A stretch of DNA of 36,760 nucleotides. Source: an uncultured Pelagibacteraceae bacterium (GTDB lineage: Bacteria > Pseudomonadota > Alphaproteobacteria > Pelagibacterales > Pelagibacteraceae). Position numbers and translations under genes: made by a program. Numbering within the stretch: position 1 is the stretch's first letter; each line of letters starts with the position of its first letter. Under the pieces are notes generated by a model. The model did no database searches, was not told the DNA's origin, and was given only the letters and a program-made list of their open reading frames with translations. The stretch is taken from the NCBI GenBank assembly GCA_902570125.1, contig CACFXK010000012.1:1-36760 (forward strand). Reading direction: 5' to 3'. Of this stretch, positions 15,845-25,666 are shown piece by piece.

Positions 15845-16216
15845 TTATTTAATAAATTTTGATAAATCTGGTTTGAAATAGTCTGGTCCTTTCATAACTT
15901 TTCCAAATTCATTATATATTGGTTTTCCATCTTTTCCCAATTTACTCATATTAGATTTTTGAACTTCTTCAAAACATTTATCTAAATTAATACCAAAAGC
16001 ATGACCTGCGCCATAAGTAACATACAAAATATCTGTTAATGCATCTGCAACTTCAGTCAAATTTTTTTCTGATATTGCCTGTTTAAGTTCCTCTAACTCT
16101 TCATTAATTAATGAAATTCTTAACGAATTTATTTTATCAGTGCTTAAACTTGATGAATCTTTTACATCTTGATTAAAAGTTTTCATAAACACACCAACTT
16201 TTTCAAAATTTGTCAT
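15845..16216 (-). CDS. MazG/PRA-PH-like nucleoside triphosphate pyrophosphohydrolase
   Basis: A 123-residue all-alpha protein with the metal-binding pattern of the MazG / phosphoribosyl-ATP pyrophosphohydrolase superfamily: NEELEELKQAI (about 38-48), then EVADALTDILYVTYGAG (about 55-71), giving EExxE followed by ExxD. A conserved tail includes FEEVQKSNMSKLGKDGKP. Such enzymes hydrolyse (d)NTPs to NMP and pyrophosphate, often as house-cleaning. The specific nucleotide is unknown, and it is not HisE by context because no his genes are nearby. It is divergent from fumC. Confidence 0.75.
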   Translation of the reverse strand: MTNFEKVGVFMKTFNQDVKDSSSLSTDKINSLRISLINEELEELKQAISEKNLTEVADALTDILYVTYGAGHAFGINLDKCFEEVQKSNMSKLGKDGKPIYNEFGKVMKGPDYFKPDLSKFIK

Positions 16217-16283
16217 TTTACTCCTATATGATTTTGTTATTATTTAATGTATAAGTGTATAAATATACTCTCTAAACTAAAAT

Positions 16284-17672
16284 ATGAAATTCAGAAAAGA
16301 ATATGATAGCATTGGTTCTATAAATGTACCTGTGGATAAGTATTGGGGCGCATCCACACAAAGATCAAAAAAATACTTTGATATTGGAGATGTATTAGTC
16401 AGACCAAAGTTAATAAAATCCATAGCTATTATAAAAAAAGCAGCTGCTATTACAAATTATAAAAGCAAAGATATTAATTCAAAAATTTATAAATCAATTG
16501 TACGAGCTTCTAATGAAGTTATTTCAGGAAAATTAGATAATCATTTCCCTCTTAAAGTTTGGCAAACTGGTTCTGGCACACAAACAAATATGAATGTGAA
16601 TGAAGTAATTTCAAATAGAGCAATTGAAATACTTAAGGGAAAAAAGGGTACAAAAAAACCCGTTCATCCAAATGATCATGTTAATAAATCACAGTCAACT
16701 AATGATGTATTTCCCACAGCAATGCATATTGCAATAGCAATGGAAACTAGAGAAAAACTATTACCAAGCTTAGTATTATTAAATAAAGAATTAAAAAAAA
16801 AGGTAAGTGAATTTAATAAAATAGTCAAAATAGGCAGAACACACCTTCAGGATGCTACCCCTTTATCATTGGGTCAAGAATTTTCTGGCTACCAATCTCA
16901 ACTTGAAGAATGCATTAAAAGAATAAAAGTTTCACTTAATGAAATTTATTATTTAGCACAAGGTGGAACCGCTGTTGGAACTGGCATAAATACCAAAAAA
17001 AATTTTGATAAGAAAATAGTAAATGAAATTAAAAAAATCACAAAGTTACCTTTTAAGCCAGCTAAAAATAAGTTTGCTGCACTTGCTGCTCATGATGCAA
17101 TAGTTAATTATTCAGGTACATTAAATACAACTGCAGTATGTTTAATGAAAATAGCAAATGATATTAGGTTTTTAGGATCAGGACCAAGAGCTGGATATGG
17201 AGAGTTGATTTTGCCAGAGAATGAACCTGGATCATCAATTATGCCTGGTAAAGTAAACCCAACTCAATGTGAGGCTGTAACAATGGTATGTGTGAAAGTA
17301 ATTGGAAATCACAACGGTATTACAATGGCTGGTTCACATGGTCATTTTGAACTTAATGTCTTTAAACCCTTAATAATTCATAATGTACTTCAATCAATCA
17401 AAATTCTCTCAGATAGCACAAAAAGTTTTGCAAAGTATTGTATCTCTGGACTAAAAGCTGACAAAATTAGAATTAAACATTTATTAGATAACTCTTTAAT
17501 GCTAGTTACTGCCTTATCTCCTAAGATTGGCTACGATAATGCTGCAAAGATTGCTAAGAATGCATTAAAAAATAAAACTACTCTAAAAGCTGAAGCTCTG
17601 AAATCAGGATTAATAAATGAAAGAGAGTATGATATAATAGTTGATCCAAATAAAATGATAAAACCAGTCTAA
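16284..17672 (+). CDS. fumC: Fumarate hydratase class II
   Basis: A 462-residue, iron-free fumarase of the TCA cycle (fumarate plus water to malate). It has [19 protein letters not shown] (95-113), [10 protein letters not shown] (184-193) with the catalytic His187, and the superfamily signature [11 protein letters not shown] (316-326) with the mobile-loop serine. Length matches E. coli FumC (467). The gene stands alone on the plus strand, divergent from the pyrophosphohydrolase gene, and its 3' end overlaps the AsmA-like gene tail to tail by 4 bases. Confidence 0.96.
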   Translation: MKFRKEYDSIGSINVPVDKYWGASTQRSKKYFDIGDVLVRPKLIKSIAIIKKAAAITNYKSKDINSKIYKSIVRASNEVISGKLDNHFPLKVWQTGSGTQTNMNVNEVISNRAIEILKGKKGTKKPVHPNDHVNKSQSTNDVFPTAMHIAIAMETREKLLPSLVLLNKELKKKVSEFNKIVKIGRTHLQDATPLSLGQEFSGYQSQLEECIKRIKVSLNEIYYLAQGGTAVGTGINTKKNFDKKIVNEIKKITKLPFKPAKNKFAALAAHDAIVNYSGTLNTTAVCLMKIANDIRFLGSGPRAGYGELILPENEPGSSIMPGKVNPTQCEAVTMVCVKVIGNHNGITMAGSHGHFELNVFKPLIIHNVLQSIKILSDSTKSFAKYCISGLKADKIRIKHLLDNSLMLVTALSPKIGYDNAAKIAKNALKNKTTLKAEALKSGLINEREYDIIVDPNKMIKPV

Positions 17673-19039
17673 CTATTAATAATATTTTTAACTAATGATT
17701 TAAGCTCTTGGGAATTTCTAATATTATATCTAGAGTCAACATTGTTTTTGCCCTTATAAATTGATTGATTAACTTTTATATCAAATATTGATACAAATCC
17801 GGTTTTAATATTTCTCTCAATTTTAAATTTAATAACATTAATATTCTTCACTTTATCTAATTTTACCTGGAATTTTTTGGCAAACTGTTTTTTATTTTTT
17901 ATTAATAAAGAATTTGATGAACTAAAAATTATATCACCATTTTCTTCGCTATATTTAACTTCAGTTTTAATTGAGCCAATATCACCAATATTGAATAAAA
18001 CTTCACTAAAATTTATAGTTTTTTGACTTATATTTAAACTTATATTGCCATTTCTTATAAGTTCATGCTCAATATTAGTTAAATGGAATTTGATATCTCC
18101 ATTTAGATTACCTAATAAATCAGGTCTTAAATTTAAAATAGAAAATATTAATTCATCTACCAAAAAATTAAGATTTTGCTTATTCAAAGTAATATTTGAA
18201 TTGAGATAAAAAGGTGATAACTCAATTGTGGTGTCAATTTTAATATCATTATTATTTTCTGGAGATTTTAAAGAAATAATATTATTTTTTAATTGATATA
18301 ATATTTCAATATTTTCATTTAGGAACTTAAGTAAAGTTGTACCATTAAAACTAGAATTATTATCATAGTTTAATTCATTTTTTATCAAAATATTTGGTTC
18401 TTCAAAATCTACTTCTATTTGTGAATTCATTTGAGAATTATATTTTTTTTTCCATAATGAATTAAAATTTAAATCAAACAAATTTCCTTTAATACTTAAT
18501 TTTTTAAAATCGTCTATTTTAGAGGTAGCAAAATTAACTTTTTCTATTGGAGATATAATTAAAGTATCATCATTATCATCTATTATAAATACTTTACTTT
18601 TTTTAATAGAAAATGGTTCACTTTTAGCTTTATGAAAAAAATTTCTTAAAACATCATATTCTTTTTTTTTTATTAAAAAATTGGTATTTTGAATTTCAAA
18701 TTTCTCAAAATCAATTTTAGTTTTTGGATATAAACTATTAGTTTTCGTAAAAACTTTTAAATTCTTAATATCAAATGAAATATTTTTATTATTTTCATTT
18801 ATTGATAAAGATGAATCGCTAATTAATAAATGAGGCTTTGGAAGTAATTGATACTTTATGTCACCATTTATATTTAATTTAATATTAAAATCAGAAGAAA
18901 ACTTATTTTCAATGATATTTTCTATGCTTTTATAATTAAATAAAACTGGTATTGATAAATAAATGCCAAGTGTAAAAAACAATGCTACTAGTAAGAAAAT
19001 GCCTTTAGTAAATATTGGTATTTTCTTAGTTTTATTCAT
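17669..19039 (-). CDS. AsmA-like inner-membrane-anchored envelope protein
   Basis: A 456-residue protein with a short basic N-terminus and one hydrophobic helix (about 11-35), followed by a long periplasmic part rich in Asn, Ile, Leu and Lys that reads as alternating beta strands. The segment after the helix ([28 protein letters not shown], then [11 protein letters not shown]) fits the start of AsmA/TamB-type proteins. These are now viewed as bridges or regulators for lipid movement to the outer membrane. Sequence is strongly drifted towards AT-rich codons, so the family call rests mainly on the first 80 residues. It is divergent from the helicase gene across 36 bases. Confidence 0.62.
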   Translation of the reverse strand: MNKTKKIPIFTKGIFLLVALFFTLGIYLSIPVLFNYKSIENIIENKFSSDFNIKLNINGDIKYQLLPKPHLLISDSSLSINENNKNISFDIKNLKVFTKTNSLYPKTKIDFEKFEIQNTNFLIKKKEYDVLRNFFHKAKSEPFSIKKSKVFIIDDNDDTLIISPIEKVNFATSKIDDFKKLSIKGNLFDLNFNSLWKKKYNSQMNSQIEVDFEEPNILIKNELNYDNNSSFNGTTLLKFLNENIEILYQLKNNIISLKSPENNNDIKIDTTIELSPFYLNSNITLNKQNLNFLVDELIFSILNLRPDLLGNLNGDIKFHLTNIEHELIRNGNISLNISQKTINFSEVLFNIGDIGSIKTEVKYSEENGDIIFSSSNSLLIKNKKQFAKKFQVKLDKVKNINVIKFKIERNIKTGFVSIFDIKVNQSIYKGKNNVDSRYNIRNSQELKSLVKNIINS

Positions 19040-19075
19040 AGATTTAATATCGCTTAAATTAAAAAAAAATAAACG

Positions 19076-21103
19076 ATGAATTTAGATTATTTAACAAATC
19101 TTAATAAAAGTCAGGAAGAGGCAGTTCTATATTTAAATGGACCTCTTTTGATTGTTGCAGGAGCAGGCTCAGGAAAAACAAGGGTTCTTACAGCCAGAAT
19201 TGCACATATTGTAAAACAACATAAGGCTTTCCCAAATCAAGTCCTGGCAGTGACATTTACAAATAAAGCAGCAAAAGAAATGCAATTAAGAGTCTCTAAA
19301 TTCTTAAGAAAAGAGGCAACTGGCCTTCCTTGGTTAGGTACCTTTCACTCAATTAGCGCAAAAATATTAAGAAAACATGCAGAAGCAGCTGGATTAAAAT
19401 CAAATTTTTCAATTATTGATCAAGATGATCAAGTTAGATTAATAAAAAATATCTGTAAATCTGAGAACATAGACACAAAAAAAATATCCCCGAGATATAT
19501 TTTGGCAGTAATTGACAAATGGAAAAATAAAGGCTTTTACCCTGATGAAGTTGTACTTAATCGTAAAGACATATTAGAAAAAAGCTTTCTTGGGATATAT
19601 AAAATATATCAACAAAAACTAATAGATTTAAATGCTGCTGATTTCAGTGACCTAATACTTCACACAGTAAAAATTTTTGAAACAAATAGAGATATATCAA
19701 AAATCTATTCTAAAAAGTTTAAATATATTTTAGTCGATGAATATCAAGATACAAACTTTATTCAAAGTGAATGGTTAAAATATTTAGCAGAGCATAATCA
19801 AAATATTTGCTGTGTTGGGGATGATGATCAGTCTATATATAGTTGGAGGGGAGCAGAAATTAAAAATTTTCTTCAATTTGAAAGTGTTTACGAGAATACA
19901 AAAATAATAAGATTAGAAAAAAATTATAGATCAACTCAAAATATTTTAAATGTAGCATCAAATATTATTAAAAATAATCAAAATAGAGTTGGAAAAAAAC
20001 TTTTTACTGACCAAGAAGATGGTGAACTTGTGACTTTAAACTGTTTTAGAAATGTGAAAGATGAGGCAACTGAAATTGGTTCTAATATTGAAGATTTTAA
20101 AAATAAATTTTCATTAAATGAAGTCGCAATTCTTGTAAGAGCTATTTTTCAAACCAGAGAATTCGAAGAAAGATTTTTAAAAATTGGTGTTCCATATAGA
20201 ATTATTGGAGGTATTAAATTTTATGAAAGAGCTGAAGTAAAAGATTGTGTTGCATACTTAAAAACCGTGTTTCAACCGCAGGATGATTTGGCCTTTGAGA
20301 GAATTTTAAATGTCCCAAAAAGATCTATTGGCGATACTACTGTAAAAGCTATTAATAATTTTGCTAAATTAAATAAATGCTCATTAGAAGTTGCTTCAAA
20401 ACATTTGATCGAACAAAACAAAATTAAACCAAAAACAAAATTAGGCTTAAATTCTCTTCTAAATCTTTTAGCCAAATGGAGAAATGATTTAATGAATAAA
20501 ATGAATCATAATAAGTTATTACAGACAATTCTTGATGAGTCTGGGTATAGTGAAATGCTTAAAAATAAGAAGGACTTAGAAAATGAAAATAGATTAGAAA
20601 ATATAAAAGAATTATTAAGTGCGATGAAAGAATTTGATAATTTGGAGAGTTTTTTAGAGCATGTTGCTCTTGCGACATCGTTAGATCAAGATTGGCAGAG
20701 TGAAAAGGTTAATTTAATGACAATACACGCTTCTAAAGGACTAGAATTTGATGTCGTATTCTTACCTGGGTGGGAAGAAGGTTTATTTCCGCATCAGAAA
20801 AGTATTGAGGAAAAAGGCGAAAGCGGATTAGAAGAGGAAAGAAGGTTGGCTTATGTTGCGATTACCAGGGCAAAAAAACTCGCTAAAATATCATTTTCTA
20901 TGAATAGATTTTACCAGGGAGATTGGATTGACAGCATGGCATCAAGGTTTGTGGATGAACTACCAGATGAATATATTAAAAAAAATAATAATTTTGTAGA
21001 TGAAAAAGAGGAAGATTTTGAATTCAATCAAGATATGGATTTTGATAATGATAGTGAAATAAGGAGTCCTGGTTGGATAAGGTATCAAAAAAAACTAAAA
21101 TGA
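19076..21103 (+). CDS. uvrD: UvrD/PcrA-type ATP-dependent DNA helicase
   Basis: A 675-residue superfamily 1A 3'-5' helicase acting in nucleotide-excision and mismatch repair. The motifs appear in order: Walker A GAGSGKT (29-35), VTFTNKAAKEM (Ia), VDEYQDTN (Walker B), GDDDQSIYSWRGA (III), LEKNYRST (IV), VNLMTIHASKGLEFDVVFLPG (V) and LAYVAITRAKK (VI). It is slightly shorter than E. coli UvrD (720), with an acidic, variable tail. The TGA stop overlaps the next ATG by four bases (ATGA, 21100-21103), coupling it to the aminopeptidase gene. Rep is an alternative name for the same architecture. Confidence 0.92.
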   Translation: MNLDYLTNLNKSQEEAVLYLNGPLLIVAGAGSGKTRVLTARIAHIVKQHKAFPNQVLAVTFTNKAAKEMQLRVSKFLRKEATGLPWLGTFHSISAKILRKHAEAAGLKSNFSIIDQDDQVRLIKNICKSENIDTKKISPRYILAVIDKWKNKGFYPDEVVLNRKDILEKSFLGIYKIYQQKLIDLNAADFSDLILHTVKIFETNRDISKIYSKKFKYILVDEYQDTNFIQSEWLKYLAEHNQNICCVGDDDQSIYSWRGAEIKNFLQFESVYENTKIIRLEKNYRSTQNILNVASNIIKNNQNRVGKKLFTDQEDGELVTLNCFRNVKDEATEIGSNIEDFKNKFSLNEVAILVRAIFQTREFEERFLKIGVPYRIIGGIKFYERAEVKDCVAYLKTVFQPQDDLAFERILNVPKRSIGDTTVKAINNFAKLNKCSLEVASKHLIEQNKIKPKTKLGLNSLLNLLAKWRNDLMNKMNHNKLLQTILDESGYSEMLKNKKDLENENRLENIKELLSAMKEFDNLESFLEHVALATSLDQDWQSEKVNLMTIHASKGLEFDVVFLPGWEEGLFPHQKSIEEKGESGLEEERRLAYVAITRAKKLAKISFSMNRFYQGDWIDSMASRFVDELPDEYIKKNNNFVDEKEEDFEFNQDMDFDNDSEIRSPGWIRYQKKLK

Positions 21104-22557
21104 ATACTGAAATAAATAATATTATCATTTCAAATAATTTAGATGGATATATTTTGCCAAAAAACGACAATTATTTTACCGAATATTCTAAATTAAATAA
21201 TCTTCAATCAATTACAAAATTCTCTGGCTCTGCAGGTTTCGCAATTTTTTTGAAAAAAAAAAAATATTTATTTGTTGACGGTAGATATACTATTCAAGCA
21301 GAAAAAGAGTCAGGAAAAAATTTTGAAATTTGCGAAATTCCATATGTGTGGCCTAAAGATATTTTAAAAAAACAGATGAAAATTGGATTTGATCCAGATC
21401 TTTTTACATGGACAACTCTAAATAAATACTTTGGTGACTGTTATAACTTAATTCCTTTAAATTTTAAATTTAAAAATAAAAACAAAATTAAAAATAACTA
21501 TCCATTTTTTAGTTTAGATTCTTTTGTGGCAGGCGAAAGTATAAATAGAAAAATTGATAAATTAATTCAAATTATGAAAAATAAGAAAATCAATTATACA
21601 TTTGTTAGCTCAGGCGAAAATATTTGTTGGCTTTTGAATATTAGAGGAAAAGATCTTCCAAATTCTCCGGTTGCCAATTGTAAAATAATCTTGACAGATA
21701 AAAAACAAATTTATTTTTTTTCAAATCAAAATAAAATAAACAAAATAAAATTAAGTCTAAAAAAAATTAAAATTCAATTTTTAGAAGAAAATGATATTTT
21801 TAAATGCTTGATTGGCCTTAAGAATGGAAATTTTAGCGTTGATAGTAATACCTGCTCAGTTTTTGAGGAAAGCTTAATTAATTGTAAATTCAAAATTCTT
21901 CATAGAGAAGATCCTATATATTTTTTAAAATCTTCAAAAAATAAAACTGAAATTAAAAACATGGTTAACGCACATATTGAGGATGGTGTTGCTTTGACAA
22001 AATTTTTATATTGGATCAAAAATCGTGAAATAAATAACCTTACTGAAAAAAAAATCGAGAAAAAATTGGAAATTTTTAGAAAAAGGAGTAAAAATTATTT
22101 ATATCCAAGTTTCGATACAATTGCTGGATCTGGACCAAATGGAGCCATTATTCATTATAGATCTGATAAATATTCAAATAGAAGCTTAAAAAAAAATGAT
22201 TTACTGCTACTTGACTCTGGTGGTCAATATAAATGGGGAACCACAGATGTAACAAGGACAGTATGTTTCTCTAACGTTTCAAATAGAATAAAAAATATAT
22301 TTACCAGAGTTCTTAAGGGTCATATTGGTGTTGCCTTATCAAATATAAAAAAAGAAAAAAATGGCCATAATATTGATAAAATTGCAAGAAAAAGTCTCAA
22401 TAATATAGGCCTTGATTATCGTCATGGTACAGGTCATGGGGTGGGAGCATTTCTTAATGTTCATGAAGGACCACAAGGAATATCTAAAAATAACTTCGTA
22501 AAATTAAAAGAAGGAATGGTTTTAAGTAATGAGCCTGGTTTTTATAAAAAAAAATGA
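21100..22557 (+). CDS. Aminopeptidase P (Xaa-Pro aminopeptidase), ends early at a frameshift
   Basis: M24-family metallopeptidase that removes N-terminal residues before proline. Start is the ATG at 21100, overlapping the helicase stop; an in-frame TTG at 21073 would add nine residues and is unlikely. A creatinase-type N-terminal region is followed by the pita-bread domain with metal ligands in DSGGQYKWGTTDVTRT (two Asp), HGTGHGVG (His) and NEPGFY (Glu). The frame stops at 22555-22557 just after an A9 tract. The remaining domain, including the fifth ligand, continues in the next frame (22558-22780). One base fewer in the tract would give a 560-residue protein of normal length. As read here the enzyme would lack a metal ligand and be inactive unless slippage restores the frame. 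Confidence 0.85.
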   Translation: MNTEINNIIISNNLDGYILPKNDNYFTEYSKLNNLQSITKFSGSAGFAIFLKKKKYLFVDGRYTIQAEKESGKNFEICEIPYVWPKDILKKQMKIGFDPDLFTWTTLNKYFGDCYNLIPLNFKFKNKNKIKNNYPFFSLDSFVAGESINRKIDKLIQIMKNKKINYTFVSSGENICWLLNIRGKDLPNSPVANCKIILTDKKQIYFFSNQNKINKIKLSLKKIKIQFLEENDIFKCLIGLKNGNFSVDSNTCSVFEESLINCKFKILHREDPIYFLKSSKNKTEIKNMVNAHIEDGVALTKFLYWIKNREINNLTEKKIEKKLEIFRKRSKNYLYPSFDTIAGSGPNGAIIHYRSDKYSNRSLKKNDLLLLDSGGQYKWGTTDVTRTVCFSNVSNRIKNIFTRVLKGHIGVALSNIKKEKNGHNIDKIARKSLNNIGLDYRHGTGHGVGAFLNVHEGPQGISKNNFVKLKEGMVLSNEPGFYKKK

Positions 22558-22780
22558 TTTTGGAATAAGAATTGAAAATTTAGTGTTTATTAAAAAAATG
22601 AAATCTAAACTTATATTTAAAAATCTGACAATGGCACCAATTGATACTGACCTGGTTAATCTTAAAATGCTGAACAAAAAAGAAAAGAATTATTTATTTA
22701 AGTACCACTTTGAAGTTTATAATAATATTTCACCATTCTTAAATAAAAATGAAAAAAAATGGTTAGCTAGCTTAATCTAA
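22529..22780 (+). pseudogene. C-terminal part of aminopeptidase P in a shifted frame
   Basis: From 22555 on, this frame reads NDFGIRIENLVFI, then FKNLTMAPID and a C-terminal YHFEVYNNISPFLN with WLASLI. These are exactly the expected closing blocks of type-II aminopeptidase P, including the last metal-binding Glu in GIRIENL. The residues it would encode between 22529 and 22554 duplicate the upstream frame and are an artefact of the ATG there. It is not an independent gene; joined to 21100-22557 by removing one A it restores the family. It overlaps the end of ligA by 9 bases on the other strand. Confidence 0.85.
22546..22554 (+). other. A9 homopolymer that carries the frameshift
   Basis: Nine consecutive A separate TAT from TGA. 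Eight would keep the aminopeptidase frame open (TAT AAA AAA AAT GAT). The tract is a plausible site for replication indels, sequencing error, or RNA polymerase slippage. Confidence 0.85.
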
Positions 22781-24781
22781 CAAATTAAGCCACTCTTTCT
22801 GAGATAAAATTTTTATTCCGAATTGTTTAGCTTGTTGGACTTTTCGAATAGTAGGCTTTTCACCTATTATTAAATATTTTAATTTTTTATTAACGGAGCT
22901 TACAACAGATCCTGAATTTTCTTCAATTAAAGATTTTGCTTCAGCTCTACTCATATTTATTAATTTTCCAGTAAACATAAACGTATTGTTTAATAATTTA
23001 CCACCTTTATTTATTTTTAAATTGGAAATATTTAATAGTGAGGATAATTTCTCAATTATTCTGTAATTTGACTTATTTTCAAAAAACTTTTTTAAGGAAT
23101 TAATTTGAGTTTCTCCAATTCCATCTATATTTAAAAATTCATTTAAATTTTTATTTTGAATGAAGTTTAAAAAATTTGTAATTGACTTTGTATATTCTGC
23201 CAAAAGTTTTGCATTTTCAATACCAATATGTCTAATACCCAAAGAATAAAGAAATCTATCCAAAGAAACTTTTTTTGATTGATCTATTGAATATTTCAAA
23301 TTTGAGACTGATAGATTGCCCCAACCATCTAATTGAGAAATTTGTTTATAATCTAGATTAAAAATATCTTGTGGAAATCTTATTAATTTAAGATCCCAAA
23401 ACTTCTCAACAACTTTTTTTCCCAAACCATCAATATTAAGAGCTTCCTTTGATATGAAATGTTTGATTTTTTCTACTGCTATTTTTTCACAGTCAAATCC
23501 TCTATCAGGGCATCTTCTTACTGCATCATATTTTTTAGTTACTTTATTGAATTCCTTTATTGTATCAAAACCGCAGGGGCATTTTTTTGGAAAAATAAAT
23601 TTTTTTGAATTTTTTTTCCTTTTTTTTAGGTCTACTAAAACAACATGAGGAATAACGTCACCTGCTCTTTCTACTTTTACGGTATCCCCTAGTCTTATAT
23701 CTTTTCTAATTATTTCATCTTCGTTATGAAGTGTTGCATTAGAAACTACTACCCCACCAATGTTTAGAGGTTTAATTCTTGCAACTGGAGTTAATGCACC
23801 AGTTCTACCAACCTGGATATTTATGTCAGTAATTTGAGAATATCCACTATCTGCTGAAAATTTATGAGCTATAGCCCACCTAGGTGAATTTGCTGTAAAT
23901 CCCAATCTTTTTTGAAGTTCGAGGCTATCAATTTTATAAACTAAACCATCTACATCATATTCTAAATCAAACCGATCATTTTCAAATTTTTTATGAAAAT
24001 TTTCTAAACTTTTAATTGTTTTTAAAACTTTATTATGTTCGTTTGTTTTAAATCCCCATTTTTTAAGAGAATGTAAAAATTCAGATTGTTTTTTAATTTT
24101 TTCATTTGTAAAGAAACCATATGTATAGGCAATGAACTTTAAAGGTATTTTTTTTGTTTCCTCGGGGTTTTTTTGTCTAAGAGATCCAGATGCTGCGTTT
24201 CTTGGATTGGCAAAATCATTTTTTAATTCACTAAAATCTTTTTTTTTAATGAAGACTTCTCCTCTAATATCAATATCTTTAGGGAAATCTTTGTTTGATA
24301 TTTTTTGAGGTATATCACTAATAGTTTTTAAATTTTCTGTAATTACCTCTCCTGTAGTACCGTCACCTCTTGAAGCTCCCATTACTAACAAACCATTTTT
24401 ATAAGTTAATGATGCTGATATTCCATCTATTTTTGGTTCAACACTATATTCAAATTCAATTTTTTTATTAAGATAATTAAATATTTTCTTTTGAAAATTT
24501 TCTAGGTCGTTAATATCAAATGCATTTGACAAAGATAGCATTTTAACTCTGTGTTCAGTTTTAATAAAGTTTTTAGAAGGGGTATAGCCTAAAGAAACTG
24601 AAGGGGATGAAGTATCCTTTAAATAGGGGAATTTTTTTTCTAAGTTTAATATTTCTTTTTTGATTTGATCAAATTCATTATCAGATATTTTTGGTGAACT
24701 TTCTTCGAAATAAAGTTTATTATGTTTTTTAAGTTCCTTAATTTTTTTATTATAAGTATTTCTTATCTCACTTTCCTTCAT
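22772..24781 (-). CDS. ligA: NAD+-dependent DNA ligase LigA
   Basis: Seals nicks in replication and repair using NAD+. The 669-residue protein shows, in order, the Ia domain, the adenylation domain with the active-site lysine K117 in EPKIDG, SRGDGTTGE and RGEVFI, an OB fold, a Cys4 zinc finger (about 400-430, cysteines in KKCPCG and RRCPDRGFDC), helix-hairpin-helix repeats (NIDGLG, LDGWG, SLGIRHIG, NIDGIG) and a C-terminal BRCT domain (from about 590, FMFTGKL). Length equals that of E. coli LigA (671). It is the last gene of the long minus-strand run that follows bamD, 7 bases after it. Confidence 0.97.
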   Translation of the reverse strand: MKESEIRNTYNKKIKELKKHNKLYFEESSPKISDNEFDQIKKEILNLEKKFPYLKDTSSPSVSLGYTPSKNFIKTEHRVKMLSLSNAFDINDLENFQKKIFNYLNKKIEFEYSVEPKIDGISASLTYKNGLLVMGASRGDGTTGEVITENLKTISDIPQKISNKDFPKDIDIRGEVFIKKKDFSELKNDFANPRNAASGSLRQKNPEETKKIPLKFIAYTYGFFTNEKIKKQSEFLHSLKKWGFKTNEHNKVLKTIKSLENFHKKFENDRFDLEYDVDGLVYKIDSLELQKRLGFTANSPRWAIAHKFSADSGYSQITDINIQVGRTGALTPVARIKPLNIGGVVVSNATLHNEDEIIRKDIRLGDTVKVERAGDVIPHVVLVDLKKRKKNSKKFIFPKKCPCGFDTIKEFNKVTKKYDAVRRCPDRGFDCEKIAVEKIKHFISKEALNIDGLGKKVVEKFWDLKLIRFPQDIFNLDYKQISQLDGWGNLSVSNLKYSIDQSKKVSLDRFLYSLGIRHIGIENAKLLAEYTKSITNFLNFIQNKNLNEFLNIDGIGETQINSLKKFFENKSNYRIIEKLSSLLNISNLKINKGGKLLNNTFMFTGKLINMSRAEAKSLIEENSGSVVSSVNKKLKYLIIGEKPTIRKVQQAKQFGIKILSQKEWLNLLD

Positions 24782-24788
24782 TTTATTA

Positions 24789-25628
24789 TTATTTGAATAA
24801 AGCTTTAAATTTTTTTAACAAAGATTTTTCTTTTTTAATATCTTTTTTAATTTCAGATTTTTCATAATTGGTATTTAAAATTCTATAAGACCTTTCATAC
24901 CAATCACTTGATTGGTAATTGTATCCTAATAAAACAGTATACTTCTTTGCCTCATCAATAAGTCCTAATTTATAATGTAATTCTACCAATCTAAATAATG
25001 CTTCTTCTACAAATATTGTAGTATCATATTCATTAACTATTTTTTTATATCTATTCATTGCTGGTATCCATTTTTGTCTCTCCAAATAATAATTGGCAAG
25101 ATAAAGTTCCTTAGAAGCTAATATTTCTTCAATTAATTCTAACTTATATTGTGCATCTACGGCAAAATCTGTATTAGGGTATTCTTTATTCAATAATATA
25201 AAATATTTTTTAGCTTTAACTATTTCTCCAAGATCTTTTTTTTCGTCTACAATTTGATTATAATGGCAAATACCTAGTAAATAATAAGCATAATCAGTAT
25301 CTGGATGATTTTTATATTTTTCTAAAAATCTCTCTAATTCGTATATTGCATCTGTAAAATATAGTTGAGTATAATATGCATAAGCAGCCATTAATGTTGA
25401 CCTTGGCGCCCAAATAGATTGAGGGTACAGAAGTTCCACCTCATTAAATTTTTTTGCTGCAAAAAAAATATCTCCTTTATTAAATTCTTTTAATCCCTCA
25501 TTGTAAGCTTCTATCATCTGCATTTCTAAATTTTTTTCTTTAATTAATGAAACTTTTTCCTTTTTTTCAGAGCAAGCAAATAATGCAAAAATGATTATAA
25601 AAATTAAAAAAAAGTTGTGTATTTTCAT
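24789..25628 (-). CDS. bamD: Outer-membrane assembly lipoprotein BamD
   Basis: A 279-residue lipoprotein with a lipobox (FALFAC, acylated C19) followed by TPR-like helical repeats, including YNEGLKEFNKGDIFFAAKKF, LLYPQSIWAPRSTLMAAYAYY and TDYAYYLLGICHY, characteristic of BamD (formerly ComL). It is the essential partner of BamA in inserting beta-barrel proteins in the outer membrane. Usual length is about 240-280. It lies 38 bases after lpxC and 7 before ligA, an order known in other alphaproteobacteria, although recN, often placed between bamD and ligA, is absent here. Confidence 0.92.
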   Translation of the reverse strand: MKIHNFFLIFIIIFALFACSEKKEKVSLIKEKNLEMQMIEAYNEGLKEFNKGDIFFAAKKFNEVELLYPQSIWAPRSTLMAAYAYYTQLYFTDAIYELERFLEKYKNHPDTDYAYYLLGICHYNQIVDEKKDLGEIVKAKKYFILLNKEYPNTDFAVDAQYKLELIEEILASKELYLANYYLERQKWIPAMNRYKKIVNEYDTTIFVEEALFRLVELHYKLGLIDEAKKYTVLLGYNYQSSDWYERSYRILNTNYEKSEIKKDIKKEKSLLKKFKALFK

Positions 25629-25666
25629 TAAAGAATTTTAACAGAATTTTTTTAAAATTCTAATTT

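Noticed and set aside
22529..22780. An independent 83-residue gene
   Set aside because: Its sequence is the expected end of aminopeptidase P in a shifted frame.
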